From Rhizopus arrhizus (lineage: Eukaryota; Mucoromycota; Mucoromycetes; Mucorales; Rhizopodaceae), in contig JAKZZE010000001.1 of assembly GCA_024220505.1 (NCBI GenBank), forward strand, positions 2,976,001 through 3,040,000: DNA of 64,000 nucleotides, written 5' to 3'. This document shows positions 49,017 through 60,700 of this stretch, piece by piece. Every line of letters begins with the position of its first letter. Within the stretch, counting starts at the first letter, position 1. The notes below the pieces were generated by a model. The model was given only the letters and a program-made list of their open reading frames with translations, ran no database searches and had not been told where the DNA came from. The position numbers were made by a program, and so were the translations under genes.

Positions 49017-49735
49017 TTCTGGTATATAGCAAAAAAAAAGTACAGAAAAAAAAAACAAAAAACAAGATTTTTTTAAACTTTTCTCGGAGATGAAAGATGG
49101 GACCTTTGCTGAAAATAGATGGTTTACCCGTTTTCCAAATTTGAAACCATTAGTGACAAGACGCTTTTTGGCTTTTTTGTACCATTTTCAGAAAGTGAAG
49201 TCGCAATTTTACAAATTTTATAATGCAATATATACAAAAAAAACGACAAGTAAACGCGGCATTTATCCCTGAAAATAGTGTAAATACTTTGACTGATAGG
49301 ATAATTATTTCTTTACTCGTTTATTGGCTTTGGATTATGTAAAATTATCATTTGAAATTTAAAGATTTAATTAACTATTCAAATAAAGGAATTAATGAAA
49401 TGATTAATTCAAAACAGACATAGGAAGAAGAGTTACTTTGAACTCCTCTAGTACAAACTCTCATTAAACTAGATTGTTCTATATAAGTGCCACATAATTG
49501 ATCTTTAACAAATCCTATTTTCCTAATCTTCTATACTGGGTTTTAGAGTGTTTTTAAGCAAAATATAACTTTTTTTAGTAAATTGAAATAACTGATTTGA
49601 TATCGAAACTTTTTAATCAAATGTTTTGATTTTTAATGTATCATCTTGCTATCGATTTTGTTGTGAAAAAGACAGGTATGGGGAATACTGAATGATTCAT
49701 ATGGCTTGACTAATGTTCTAATCGAGCACAAAGCT

Positions 49736-49779
<44 letters not shown>

Positions 49780-49863
49780 CTAATTCTACATCGATCTCTA
49801 AAAGATCGCTCCTTTCCTTCATCAAAATAGATCATCGTAACTTACGATATATGAAGAGTAACT
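49017..49863. other. Intergenic with 39-T tract
   Basis: AT-rich, no supportable gene. Holds a 39 bp T run (49738-49776) next to transposon debris; it may be the tail of a LINE fragment that has otherwise decayed. Confidence 0.5.
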
Positions 49864-50465
49864 TTTTTTTTGCAAATAGATTATTTTATTTTTAAAATAT
49901 AATAGGAGTCACTCGTCCAAGCGCAATGTGAACCAAAAAAAAAAGAGCATAAACGATTGAACATGCTAGTTAAGATCGAATCTGCCCCTTTTAATGGTGG
50001 CAAACTGCGATATAACACTAGTAACCAGTTGTTTATCATTGAAAGGAAGTCTGTCAATAGTAAATCTCCAATGGGCACACGAGATAACGGAGAGCATACA
50101 GCAGTTGAGGATCTAGGGATCAGTGTTGTCAACAAAGGGAAACCGCTGAAAGGGCCAGATCAAGCAAACATCGTCTTGAGTGAAAGTGAGGTGTGGACTA
50201 AAAAAAAATTGAAAACATCTATCCATACTCTACATTTCTTAGGGCAGCTCATGAAGGGGTATTGTAGGTCTTCAGTGTTGGTAAAGTAGAATTTACACTG
50301 TAAAGAGGCCCAACTATTGTCAAATCTTGAAAGAAGTGATTGACTATAGAGTTTACAATGGAATAGGCGATACCATAAAGACGGCTTTCAGGCGAAACAG
50401 GCATTTTCCAAAAAAAAAAAAAGCGATCACTTGGACGTTAATGTTTATGACATTGTCGATACACG
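49864..50465 (-). mobile_element. Old 5'-truncated LINE fragment (same family as the full-length copy)
   Basis: Matches the 3' end of the LINE at 57601-62947, including the 3' UTR motif ATAATAGGAGTCAC and the end of ORF2 (near 49960-50460). Many substitutions and small indels break ORF2. The short T run at 49864-49871 is the remnant of the poly-A tail. It is clearly older than the two near-identical copies at 56.9-62.9 kb. Confidence 0.85.
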
Positions 50466-50491
50466 CCCTATATGGAATAGCTGAGATATAC

Positions 50492-51409
50492 GATTAAACA
50501 TATTTTTATTTATAAATTATTAAACCTCTATTGGGCGCACGATTGTAATATTACATCTTTTCCGCCCGAGGAAGTTCATAAAGGAAGGATAGTGGTGACT
50601 AAAAAACCCCTTTTGGGATCAAGGGTAAAAATGCTTTGGAAAAAGTGAATGGGATCAAGGGTAAAACACACTAGTGAGAAGGAAAAGAAGGTAGCCATTC
50701 TAAGAGTTTTTGCCCAAGGTGAGTGAGCGGAGTAGGTGGGATCTTAGCGTGATATAGGTAACCGAGTTCATATAGGATTCTGCATATAGTTGGCCAACGA
50801 ATGGTTCACGAGAGTGTTGTGTTAGGAGAGCGAGGTTTCTTGGTAGGTAGCATATTTAAAAGGAAGGGCAATGGGTCAGAGATGGTTTCGGGCATCATGA
50901 GTCTACGGTGCATCTGGAGACAATGAGTGGTATGGGCTTTTGTGAAGGTTGGCCAAGGTGCCGAGGGCAGACTTTGTATCGACCACCAGGGAGCCAGCCA
51001 AGACGCCAACATATGCAACTACTTATTTCAGACTTGGACATAAGTAGCCATAGGACAGGGTCGAGAGAGATAGTTGGGCGGCAGTGTTGAAGGAGAACGG
51101 AGGCATGCGTGGAACGTTTATTATCGAGGTTGCCTTGACGGTAGTCTTGTTGTATCGACTTTAAAGAGCGACGATCCAGGGACTCTGGGTCGGGGAGACA
51201 TCTCTTCCAAATGGGAGACCTAGAGAGTCTGTACCATTGGAAGTGGCTTCGGGGCTGGCGGATATGTGGAAGAAGATGGTGTAACAGAGCATATTCGGGA
51301 AGAGTAAGAGAACGCAAAAGGAACTGAGATTGTAGAGCATAAGCACGTTCCTGCATGGTTGGTAGCTTCGACATATGTAGCATTACCGCGATGGAAGATG
51401 TGTGGGAAC
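50492..51409 (-). mobile_element. 5'-truncated non-LTR retrotransposon of a second family
   Basis: Encodes the post-RT C-terminal part of a LINE protein on the minus strand (from ~51383: SKLPTMQERAYALQ, IQQDYRQGNLD, CIRWRLGWLPGGR-like with changes), broken by frame changes near 50900. It is flanked by a 12 bp direct repeat GCTGAGATATAC at 50480-50491 and 51410-51421, a target-site duplication that fixes the ends. The 3' end lacks a long A tail. It is inserted directly beside the older LINE fragment. Confidence 0.75.
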
Positions 51410-51539
51410 GCTGAGATATACACTATTTTCATAAATTATTCGTACCCCTCAGAAAAATAAACTTCAGCCATCAAAAGAAAATAATTTCGTGCAATTCAAG
51501 AAAAAACATCCGTACATTATCAAGATCCTTCCTTTTTCA

Positions 51540-51776
51540 CTTTTATATCAACTTTGAGTAGTGGTCCCTGGTATTTTAAAAGCTCTAGCTGCTTCTCTTA
51601 CGCCCATGTTTTTCTCATAAATAAGAAAAAAAAATCGCTCTTTATCTTCACGTTTGTAGCTTCTGTAGACTCGTTTTCCCTTTTTGTATAACCGGTTATC
51701 ATTGGACTCCTCGAGTAGCTTCTCTTTTTCTTGTTCCATTCTCTTGGGTGGATAAAATATGCCTCGTGAAAGAAGA

Positions 51777-51835
<59 letters not shown>

Positions 51836-52600
51836 CGAAACCCATGCCTTTATCTGACATTCATACGAGTAATGCTGCTTTTTGCTAGAGCTTCACTTCT
51901 GAACTTTTTTAAAAAAAATTTCCAGCCACTTGAAACTCAATGCATAATACTTATAAGCATGATTGCAGAAGGCAGTTTTGCTAACAGTGAGATTAAGGGA
52001 TTCAATAGAAAATTTGTGGCTCATTTGGTCTAAAGTCATTGGTGCATAAGTATCTATAATTACAACAACAAATTGGGTATGTTGTTGTTTCATGCTGGTC
52101 ATGACATCCTTACTAGGCACCCGCTTTTTAATTCAAAGAACTGTACCTTCTTCTTCCCGTTGTTTTTTTTTAATTGATATCCTGAACTGAGACTGATACT
52201 AGCGTCAGAAATAGCAGTTTCTACCTGAGCTTACTCAATGACTAAAAGCAAGAAACGATAGATCTGATTTGCATTGTAACTGCGATACGTGTTCCTTTAC
52301 ATCTTTAAATTAGCCTTACTGGCGTGAGTATTAGAAGACTCCAACCTTGAATATCAACGTTATTGATTTTTCAGATTCGTTCTCATTTCTGAGATTATTC
52401 GTACTCACTTCCTCTTTGCTACTCTTAGAGTTTGAAAGCTCTTGAAGTACTTTAAAGATTTCCATGGCGCCAGGACCAAACTCATACTTTACTCTCATCA
52501 TTGACATCAAGCTTTTCGTTACTTCTCCAGTTATTTCTTTGGCGTAGTCTTGCTTACTGAGAGATAGGTATTCAAAATTCGTTTTGTCAGCCATTGTTTA
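51540..52600 (-). pseudogene. Scrambled DDE (Tc1/mariner or pogo-like) transposase relics
   Basis: Three minus-strand pieces. 52594-52331 begins MADKTNFEYLSLSKQD and looks like an N-terminus. 52120-51893 has a helix-turn-helix-like segment (MTLDQMSHKFSIESLNL...). 51739-51548 contains YKREDKERFFFLIYEKNMG followed by VREAARAFKIPG, the first helix-turn-helix of this transposase type. The order is not that of a single transposase (the first HTH comes last), and a 54 bp T run (51782-51835) separates two of the pieces. No DDE core or terminal inverted repeats were found. Probably two nested, decayed copies. Confidence 0.55.
51782..51835. repeat. 54 bp T homopolymer
   Basis: The longest uninterrupted homopolymer in the window, lying inside transposase debris; possibly the tail of a retrotransposed RNA. 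Confidence 0.95.
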
Positions 52601-52747
52601 TTAATTGAGAAAAAAAAACTTTACTTTTATAAAATCTTCAAACATTTCCAAACATTGCGGTTATCTTTATCAAAAACTTGTAAAAATCCAGTAAATAATG
52701 CGTTTCTGTTTCTCCATCAAAAAATAAATACTTAGTATCACAAAGGG

Positions 52748-54183
52748 CGATCTTTATTGTTTTAGACAAAATGTGTCATATTTCCCCTTTCATTATTGTA
52801 AATTGTTATTAATAATCTACACGCTTTTCAGATAATAAAACTTACAGGTATTTTTATAGTCGTGATAACTTTGCTACGATTTAATACTTGCAAACAATCA
52901 ATCACTTTTGGTTGAGGAATGTCTGTTGCTTTCACCAAATCTTTTCGTGATCTAAAACATACAAATTAAGCTTTAGACACATGTTACAGAATATAAAGAG
53001 ACTTACAGTCCATTGGGATGAGCGATCAACGCCTCTAATACTTTTTGCGTATATCCATTTTCCACCTATATGTATGTATATATGTTAAGAAAAACTTGTT
53101 CGTGAAAAAAAAAAAAAAAAAATAGGATTACAGTTTTTCCACGATAACGTTCTGGCAAATGGTTAATGATTTCGTTGATTTGATTCTATATATGAATAAG
53201 TCAGGATCAGTATCATCATTCCTAACTCTTTTGTCTATCTTTACTTTAGATTCTATTTTCTTTTTCTTTACAGGCAACGGTTTAGGAGCTGTGCTTCTTC
53301 TTTTCCTTGCTTTATTTTCAGTACTTGTTGAGGGTGCAGCTGGGACAGATGCATCTGTTGTTGTTTCTTTATCTATTACATGAGACGAGTTCAGATAAAA
53401 GCCAAATAATAATAGTAATAATAAGAAAAAAGAAGATGAATTTACGTTGTGCTGTAGGGAGATGAGTTGTATTAGTTGTTGTAGTTTGTTGTTTTTGTGT
53501 AAAGTATTGCCATACTGATTGATCTGTTGGTGACTTTTTCAAATAGTAATTAGATACTTGAAAAAGCAATTTTTGGTAGACTTACGTGTCTCCAATGTAT
53601 AGTTTCGTTATTTGCTTGTAAGCCAAATAAAAATGAACCAAAAGAACGATTGAAATCAATCAAAGCGCCATCAAGATCATTTAATTTTTCATACTTGTCT
53701 GACACATTTCTTATAGATTTATTGAGCTGTTCTAATGCAGGCCCCAATATGGTATCTACTGATGGTCTTAGTATAGGCTCTACTGCCGATAATGAGACAT
53801 TGTCTGTTCGTTGAGTTAAATTTTCGTTTTCTGCAATCATTTAAAATAGAAAAAAAAATCCATAAAAATAAATAAAAAAAGCTGTAACCTTAAACTTTTA
53901 ATATAAATGATAAAACTTCAATATTTTCACAACCATGTTGAATTGAGTTCTCTTGCAATTAAACAAGCATATAATATGTCCTTCATATTGACTACATTTC
54001 TATAACTTCAACAAAGTAAAACTTGGATCCATCATAAAGATATATGTATTATACTAAGTTGAGTACTACCTTGTATTCCAACAGTGCAAGGAACTTTTTT
54101 TTCTTGGTTTCCAAATGTAAGCACTTGCCAACAAACAGACTTCTTTACCGTATCTTTATTTTGAACTTGTCAAGATAAAGCTG
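52748..54183 (-). repeat. Inverted segmental duplication, copy B (DAM1 block)
   Basis: Reverse complement of 8849-10293. Scattered substitutions are seen, for example an intron T run of ~18 instead of 22, the synonymous changes ATC/ATT and TTA/TTG, and GGTCGC/GATCGC. Upstream similarity continues to 54183 (GATAAAGCTG) and then ends sharply; the other boundary is at GATCGC 52748. Left neighbour: transposase debris; right neighbour: gag-like relic. Confidence 0.92.
52828..53840 (-). CDS. DAM1: DASH complex Dam1-like protein with winged-helix-like tail, copy B
   Basis: Same six-exon model as copy A (first exon 53840-53586, stop 52828-52830), ~235 residues with an intact frame and intact splice sites. 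It differs from copy A by only a few residues: Val to Ile in the EALVAHPNG segment and Ala to Val five residues before the end (IPAS versus IPVS), plus synonymous changes. The second change turns GCAAGT into GTAAGT, a perfect donor consensus, three codons before the usual stop; this could create an alternative 3' splice form in copy B only. Either copy may be the ancestral one. Confidence 0.7.
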
Positions 54184-54324
54184 AACATACAAAACTGCTA
54201 AAGATTTTTTTCAGCATAGACCTTACGTCGTACTTCCTTACTAAATTCTTGAATATTGTATGAGATTACCCAAGGTCATGTTATATAGTCATCACGATGC
54301 ATAACAACCTCAGCAAGTTAGACT

Positions 54325-55785
54325 GTGCAATTTCGGTTCCTCAATCATCAGTTTTATAAAATAAGACACAGTTTGTGTTTAACGGGTTCTCTCCTGTCTT
54401 CACTCAGTAAAGCGGTTCAAGAGACTTATCAATTATTAAGTTTCCCTTTTCATTTTATTTCGCTTTTAATTGACTGCAAACTACTCCCACAGTATCACGT
54501 TCTTTATGATGTATTTCAGCGTTAAACCTGTTCAAAAGCCCCCGCTATCATTATCACCAAATGACGTGGTTAGCCAGTTAAACGATAAATCATCCATCCA
54601 AGAAGGTATTATTATGACAAAAACTGTAGACGCTCAATCTTCTTCAATCAATACAGAAACAGCGCCTGAAGAACGCATCTCGCTGTTAGAAAAACAAAAA
54701 GCCAAAATGTACAACGTTTGGAAAACCTTAAATGACAGGTCTGCAGAGTTGTTACTAATGGATGATTATACTCTTCTCGAGGCCAATGAAAAATATTACC
54801 CTACATAGAACAAAGTATTCAAAGGCGTACTAATTTAATTGAAGCTGAACGAAAACTTATTAATTTAACTGTGCCCTTAGTATCACATTATTTTAATGAC
54901 AAGCACATTCCCAGTGACCAATTACCAAAGTGCTCGATTTTGACCCCACCGCAAGTGCCCTATATAAACTCACTCACGACGATGGTAATAAGAATAATAA
55001 AAGCTCTACTAACAAGCTATCTTTAGAAAGGTTCCTAAAAATATTTGAAAGAAAATTTCGCGACTATGGTGTCTCGATTGATGAAAATTGGTTGCCAAAC
55101 TTGGAAATTTGTTTTGAAAAGTCTGACAACAAACTTGATCACGATTGGTTTCTTGTTATGTGAAAAGACCTATTGTAGAATTGAAAAAAAAAAGAAATTG
55201 GGTTCAAGTTAGCTTCTCAAACATCACAGTTGTCTTGGACAAAGCATTTGGTAAATTTTAAGCAAGTAGCAACAGAGTCCCTTATGGCCACGATTCACTG
55301 TTTCCGTCTGTCTATCACTGGTACCAAGTTCTCTTCTTTTTAATCAAATCCTATCTTTAATACTCTTTTTGTTACAAGATTATTTACAGCTAAGTATCAA
55401 TATATAACCCTTGACGCTGTTGAAATGTACAATAAGCCTCCTCTTTCGGATGTTACTGATACAACAAAAGAAAATATATATGTTTCTAGTAATGCTCCCA
55501 TGCTATTTTACCTTTCCTGGGATGAATTTGAAGCTATTCTTGTTAAAATTGGCAGTGTCAATTCTATGAACAAAGGAGCAGAAATTGAATATAGAGATGA
55601 CTCAATGGAAATACAATATGATCAACCTTACAAATATAGAATGCGCAAGCGAACCTTTAAAGCAACAATTCCAACTCAAAACCCAAGCAAAAAGAAGTCC
55701 CGATTATTCTGTATCTCAAGACAAAGAAATTATGGTCAAGCCCTTTAAAATAGAATATATAAATATACACAAAGAATACATTTAA
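54325..55785 (+). pseudogene. Gag-like relic of an LTR retrotransposon
   Basis: Successive plus-strand pieces in shifting frames form one eroded protein: a coiled N-terminal part (PEERISLLEKQKAKMYNVW), then LDFDPTASALYKLTHDD, ERFLKIFERKFRDYGVS with ENWLPNLEICFEKSD and DHDWFL, and NWVQV...VLDKAFG. This order of a capsid-like ERFL...F region, a W-x-x-xL block and a later W is what fungal Ty3/Gypsy Gag proteins show, but no zinc knuckle, protease or LTR was found. The last piece (55425-55748) is lysine/arginine-rich and could be unrelated. Internal stops and frameshifts mean it is not functional. Confidence 0.4.
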
Positions 55786-56554
55786 TAGAGAACATCTTTC
55801 TTCTATCTAAAAAGCTCTATAGCTTCTGACTTATTTGGTTTTAACTACCTGGGAAAGATCATATATTTACGAACTATGCTTTGTTGGCAAAACCGAGAAT
55901 TAATCGCCCTTTCATGGTAGGAAACTTGTTTATGGTGAGTCCAGTTATGTCGCTAATATTTAAAATTGATCCTTTTATTACCTAACTTATTGCCAAAGGG
56001 AACAGAAATGAAGGCAGAAATTCAAAAAACATATTTAGTAATTGTTCAAAATTTGGATTCAAGTTGTACTTTGAAGCCCTTTTTTTTTAACTCAGGACCC
56101 TATAATAAAACATAAACTTGATCTGACTTTCTTTCACTTACGTTTCATCTAGAGCATTCTCTGTTTCCGAGTACTTTTCATCTGTATTACATAAAAAGAC
56201 AGTTAAATTTCAAAGGTTTTTAGAAAAGGTAAAGTAAAATAAGTAATCTACGGTATACATTTGTAGCATGAAAATGTAAAAATTGGTTTGAATATTTAGA
56301 CAACTAAGCACATAAATATCAGTATTCCTTCCAAATACCTCTATGCTTACTTTAGAAAAGTACCAACGCTTGTGTTTATATTTTCAGGATAGGTCTTGAT
56401 ATCAGATCAATGATGCTGATTCTTATTTGTTTTTTTTGAAAAAAAAAATCTAATCGAACCCTAAAAAGCAGGGCACTTTGAACAAATGGAAAAGCGACTT
56501 CATTTATGCCAAATATTTTTTTTAAATAGTATGAGGGTTGCTACTAAACGGTGA
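55786..56554. other. Intergenic, nothing recognised
   Basis: AT-rich, with no gene or repeat I can support. Short A/T runs at ~56080-56090 and 56440-56450. Confidence 0.5.
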
Positions 56555-56855
56555 CTAAATACCGCGAACACTTTCAGTAGTAGAAATGACAAGCTTTTTG
56601 GCCAGATTCTTTATTTTTTCACCACTAGAATCTCTCAGAAGCTGTACTTTTTTGTTGATTTCTGTAGGCGCCAGGTTGCGTGTACAAATAACTTTATCTC
56701 GACCGTTCACTATGTAAGAGTGTTTCAGTTCCAAGTTATTATACCAATTTAAAGAATTAACTTACAATAATAACCACGAATAATTGGATGGTGAGCAGGT
56801 CTCGGTTGTACAATGACTTCTATTCGCGGATTCTCTGCTGCAAATTTGGTCAAGT

Positions 56856-56857
<2 letters not shown>
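56555..56857 (-). pseudogene. Mitochondrial ribosomal protein mL43 (MRPL51) pseudogene, 3' part
   Basis: The minus strand encodes DLTKFAAENPRIEVIVQPRP and HHPIIRGYY, then after a 60-odd bp GT-AG intron VNGRDKVICTRNLAPTEIN, QLLRDSSGEKIKNL and TESVRGI. This is the thioredoxin-like mL43/MRPL51 family of the mitochondrial large ribosomal subunit. Two lesions are visible. The 5' half is missing: the frame runs straight into the LINE poly-T at 56858. The codon after RGI is TAG where Trp is expected (RGIWSPF in the family; the next codons still read SPF). The intron is retained, so it is not a retrocopy. A working copy must exist elsewhere if the organism respires. Confidence 0.8.
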
Positions 56858-56892
<35 letters not shown>

Positions 56893-57600
56893 TAAATAAA
56901 TAGTTTATTTTTATTTGTAAATTGTAATAGGAGTCATACGTCTGAGAGCGGATATGAACCAAACGGAACAGAGTGTAGACGATTGAACATGCTAGTCAAG
57001 GTTGAGTCTGCCCCTTTTGAGGGTGGCAAGCTGCGACATAGCACGAGTGACCAACTGTTTATCAATAAAAGGAAAGTCGTCAATAGTAAATCTCCAGTGG
57101 GCACGCCAGATAACGGAGAGCACACAGCAGCTGAGAGTCCAGAGACCAATGTTGTCAACAAAAGTAAACTGCTGAAAAGACCAGAGAATTGAGCATACAT
57201 CGTCTTGAGTGAAAGTGAGGTGTGGACTAAAGAAATTGAAGGCATCTATCCATACTCTCCATTTCATAGGACAGCACACGAAGAGGTGTTGTAAGTTTTC
57301 AGTGTTGGCAGAACAAAATTTACATTGTGAAGAGGTCAAACCGTTATCAAATCTTGAAAGAAGTGATTGGCTATAGAGTTTACGATGGAATAGACGATAC
57401 CATAAAGACCGGCTTTCAGGCGAAACAGGCATTTTCCAAAAGTGACCACTTGGAAGTTGGTATTGGTGACATTGCCGATGATGGTAGAGATCGCTGTATT
57501 AGAGACAACCGAAATGGTTTAGGTCTGTAATTGATCCATTGGGGCTGCGAACAGAAGGCATCGGTGAACGCTGAATCATCTACCTCACCAAATGGTTGAT
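56858..57600 (-). mobile_element. Young 5'-truncated LINE copy
   Basis: The 3' ~700 bp of the same LINE as 57601-62947, with a 34 bp A tail (T run 56858-56891 on the plus strand). It differs by only a few residues in the ORF2 end (for example ENLQHLFVCC versus EDLQHLFVRC), but a small deletion near 57437 shifts the frame. Its 5' truncation point coincides, within a few bases, with the tail of the full-length LINE. Confidence 0.9.
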
Positions 57601-57724
57601 CTTCAAGATTTTTTTTTTTTTTTTTGTAAATAAATAGTTTATTTTTATTTATAAATTATAATAGGAGTCACACGTCTGAGAGCGGTATGAACCAAACGGA
57701 ACAGAGTGTAGGCGATTGAACATG

Positions 57725-60700
57725 CTAGTCAAGGTCGAGTCTGCCCCTTTTGAGGGTGGCAAACTGCGACATAGCACGAGTGACCAACTGTTTATCAATA
57801 AAAGGAAAGCCGTCAATAGTAAATCTCCAGTGGGCACGCCAGATAACGGAGAGCACACAGCAGCTGAGAGTCCAGAGATCAGTGTTGTCAACAAAAGTAA
57901 ACTGCTGAAAAGACCAAAGAATTGAGCATACATCGTCTTGAGTGAAAGTGAGGTGTGGACTAAAGAAATTGAAGGCATCTATCCATACTCTCCATTTCAT
58001 AGGACAGCGCACGAAGAGGTGTTGTAAGTCTTCAGTGTTGGCAGAACAAAATTTACATTGTGAAGAGGTTAAACCGTTATCAAATCTTGAAAGAAGTGAT
58101 TGGCTATAGAGTTTACGATGGAATAGACGATACCATAAAGACCGGCTTTCAGGCGAAACAGGCATTTTCCAAAAAAGTGACCACTTGGAAGTTGGTATTT
58201 GTGACATTGCCGATGATGGTAGAGATCGCTGTATTAGAGACAACCGAAATGTTTTAGGTTTGTAATTGATCCATTGGGGCTGCGAACAGAAGGCATCGGT
58301 GAACGCTGAATCATCTACTTCACCCAATGGTTGATTTTGATTCAATATATGAGGCCAGATAAGTTGATTTAGCTTGATGATACGATTATGAATATCTCGG
58401 CTTAACTTAGAAACCAGACGAGGGGAGGAAGGCTGGTCAGATGACAATAAAGGTCGTATACATCCAAAGTGGTGATCATACGTAAAAAATTGAGACACCT
58501 TGAGTTTTTTGTGTCGTGATCGAGTGATCCAATAATCAGTAGGAATCATAGCGAATATAGCAGACAGGGGCAAGCGGAGAAGTGTGGCAGGAGTACACTT
58601 TGCCTGATCTGTATCTGCATATGCGAAAGAATCAACTGCCTCATATATGTTTTGCATAAAGTTATTGGCGTGAGCAGCAGGACGTAATCGCAAAAGAGGG
58701 AAAAAGAGAGCCAGTTTTGTTCCAGTATTTCCTGAATGGAAACGACGGATATGATCTAGCAATATAGGTTGACTACAAGACTGAGGGTGGTTATCTTCCA
58801 GAACTTGACGAAGCCAGCGTATCTGTAGGTTGTGTCGTTGAATTTGTGGATCCAAAAGACCTAACCCACCTAACTTTGGATCTAAACACAACTGCGTGTA
58901 TTTGATCTTAGGTTTGCAATTATGCCAGACAAACTGATAAATCACAGAATTGAGCCGTCGAAAGAAGGTAGTCGGCAAATGAACCATCCGCAGAACATAC
59001 CACAATTTAGAAAGTATTAATGCATTCACTATGGTAACGCGGCCTTTGATAGAAAGTCTACGTTGAGAGTAGATAGTACATTGAGATTTCACTGTCTGTA
59101 ACAACTGTTGTTCTAGATAACGACGCTGATGAAAAGACTGAATCAGGGGAAAGCCAAGATATCTAAGTGGACTAGATGACGAATGATCGTGCCATTGGGA
59201 AATACCTTGTGCTGCTAGAAAAGCAATCCACTCTGGGTAGGAGCGTCCATCCAAAGAAAATGCTTCCGTCTTGTGAATATTAACCTTAGCATTGGATACA
59301 GACCCATAGCGGTCTAAATGGTGGCGTAGGCGACAGTAATCATCCGTGGAATGCAACAGGACACATACATCATCCGCATAGGCAAGTACCTTTAAGGGTG
59401 GGGGCATGGTATTGGATGTTGTGGTGGCCGAGTTGCTAACAACTTGGAATTGGAAACCTTGAAAGGAAGAATCTTGAAGGATATGTCGAAGAAACGGTTC
59501 CAGCGCAATGTTGAAAAGAAGAGGCGATAATGGATCGCCCTGTCGAAGACCACGACGCTGATCAATTCTGTTGGTAAAATACCCATTGATATTGATTCTC
59601 ACCGCATTTCCAAAGAAAAGACTCTCAAGAGAATGGACTAAAGATGGAGGAAAACCAAAGGCTAGCATTGTTTGACGCAAGTACATAGGGTGGACGCGAT
59701 CATAGGCCTTTTCTTGATCTAATAAGAGACCAATCTCAGGCCGTTTTTGAACATGAGCTTGTTCCATGAGTATGTTGAGAATCATGCCATTTTCAGCTAT
59801 AAAGCGATCACCAAGAAAACCAGTTTGATAACGATTGATAATTGTGTCCATAACGGATCTCATCCGTTGGTTAATAATGCGCGTGTAGATCTTTGCATCA
59901 CAATTGATCAAGGAAATTGGTCTCCAGTTTTTTAGGGTAGAGAGATCCCCTTTCTTTGGCAGTAATCGTACACGTAAATCTTGCCATGATGAAGGAAAGG
60001 AACCAGTAGCTAGCGCCGTATTGTATATCTTGGTAATAAGATCCTTTAACGGTGAGAACTGATAAATGAGATGCATGAAGACATAACCTAAACCATCCGA
60101 TCCAGGACTACTTTGCTTCCCAATGACTTTCTTTGATTGTTCAATTATGTCCTCAATCGTAATTGGTGAGATTAGATAACGACGATCATCTGCAGTTAAT
60201 TGTGGTAGATCTGCTATGTCTTGCAGGTAGCAATCAATATCATGCTCATCCACAGGATCAACTGAATAGAGTTCTTGGTAAAATGCTTGACTAACCTCCA
60301 GGAGTTGTGTACGAGAGGATACAGTCGACCCCGATGTAGTGTCTTGTAAACAGTTTATGCTCTGTTCGACGGTTCGTACCTGGTGTATCCGCTTGAGATA
60401 ACCGGCCGATTTCTCTCCATGTTCTCTCCAACGTATTCCCGCCTTTAATGCTGCAATACCCACCAACTCTTGTTGAAGAGATTCAATTTGTTGGTCCATA
60501 ACAGGAAGACACTGTATCCGGATGGCTATAGGTGGCTGGCTTCGGAGGAAAGCATTACGCTTGCGCTGTAAGACCTTAATTGACTTTTTGCGCCAGTTGG
60601 TGTAGTCGACTGCATAGCGTTGAGTAAATAGCCGTATCTCAGATTTGACGTAGTCCCATTGTTCTTGTGCTGTCATCTGATTAGGCAAAGAAGATACAAT

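Noticed and set aside
57716..57925. Plus-strand open frames repeated at 49957, 56983 and 57716
   Set aside because: They recur because they are antisense to the same LINE ORF2 end; the minus-strand frame carries the known domains.
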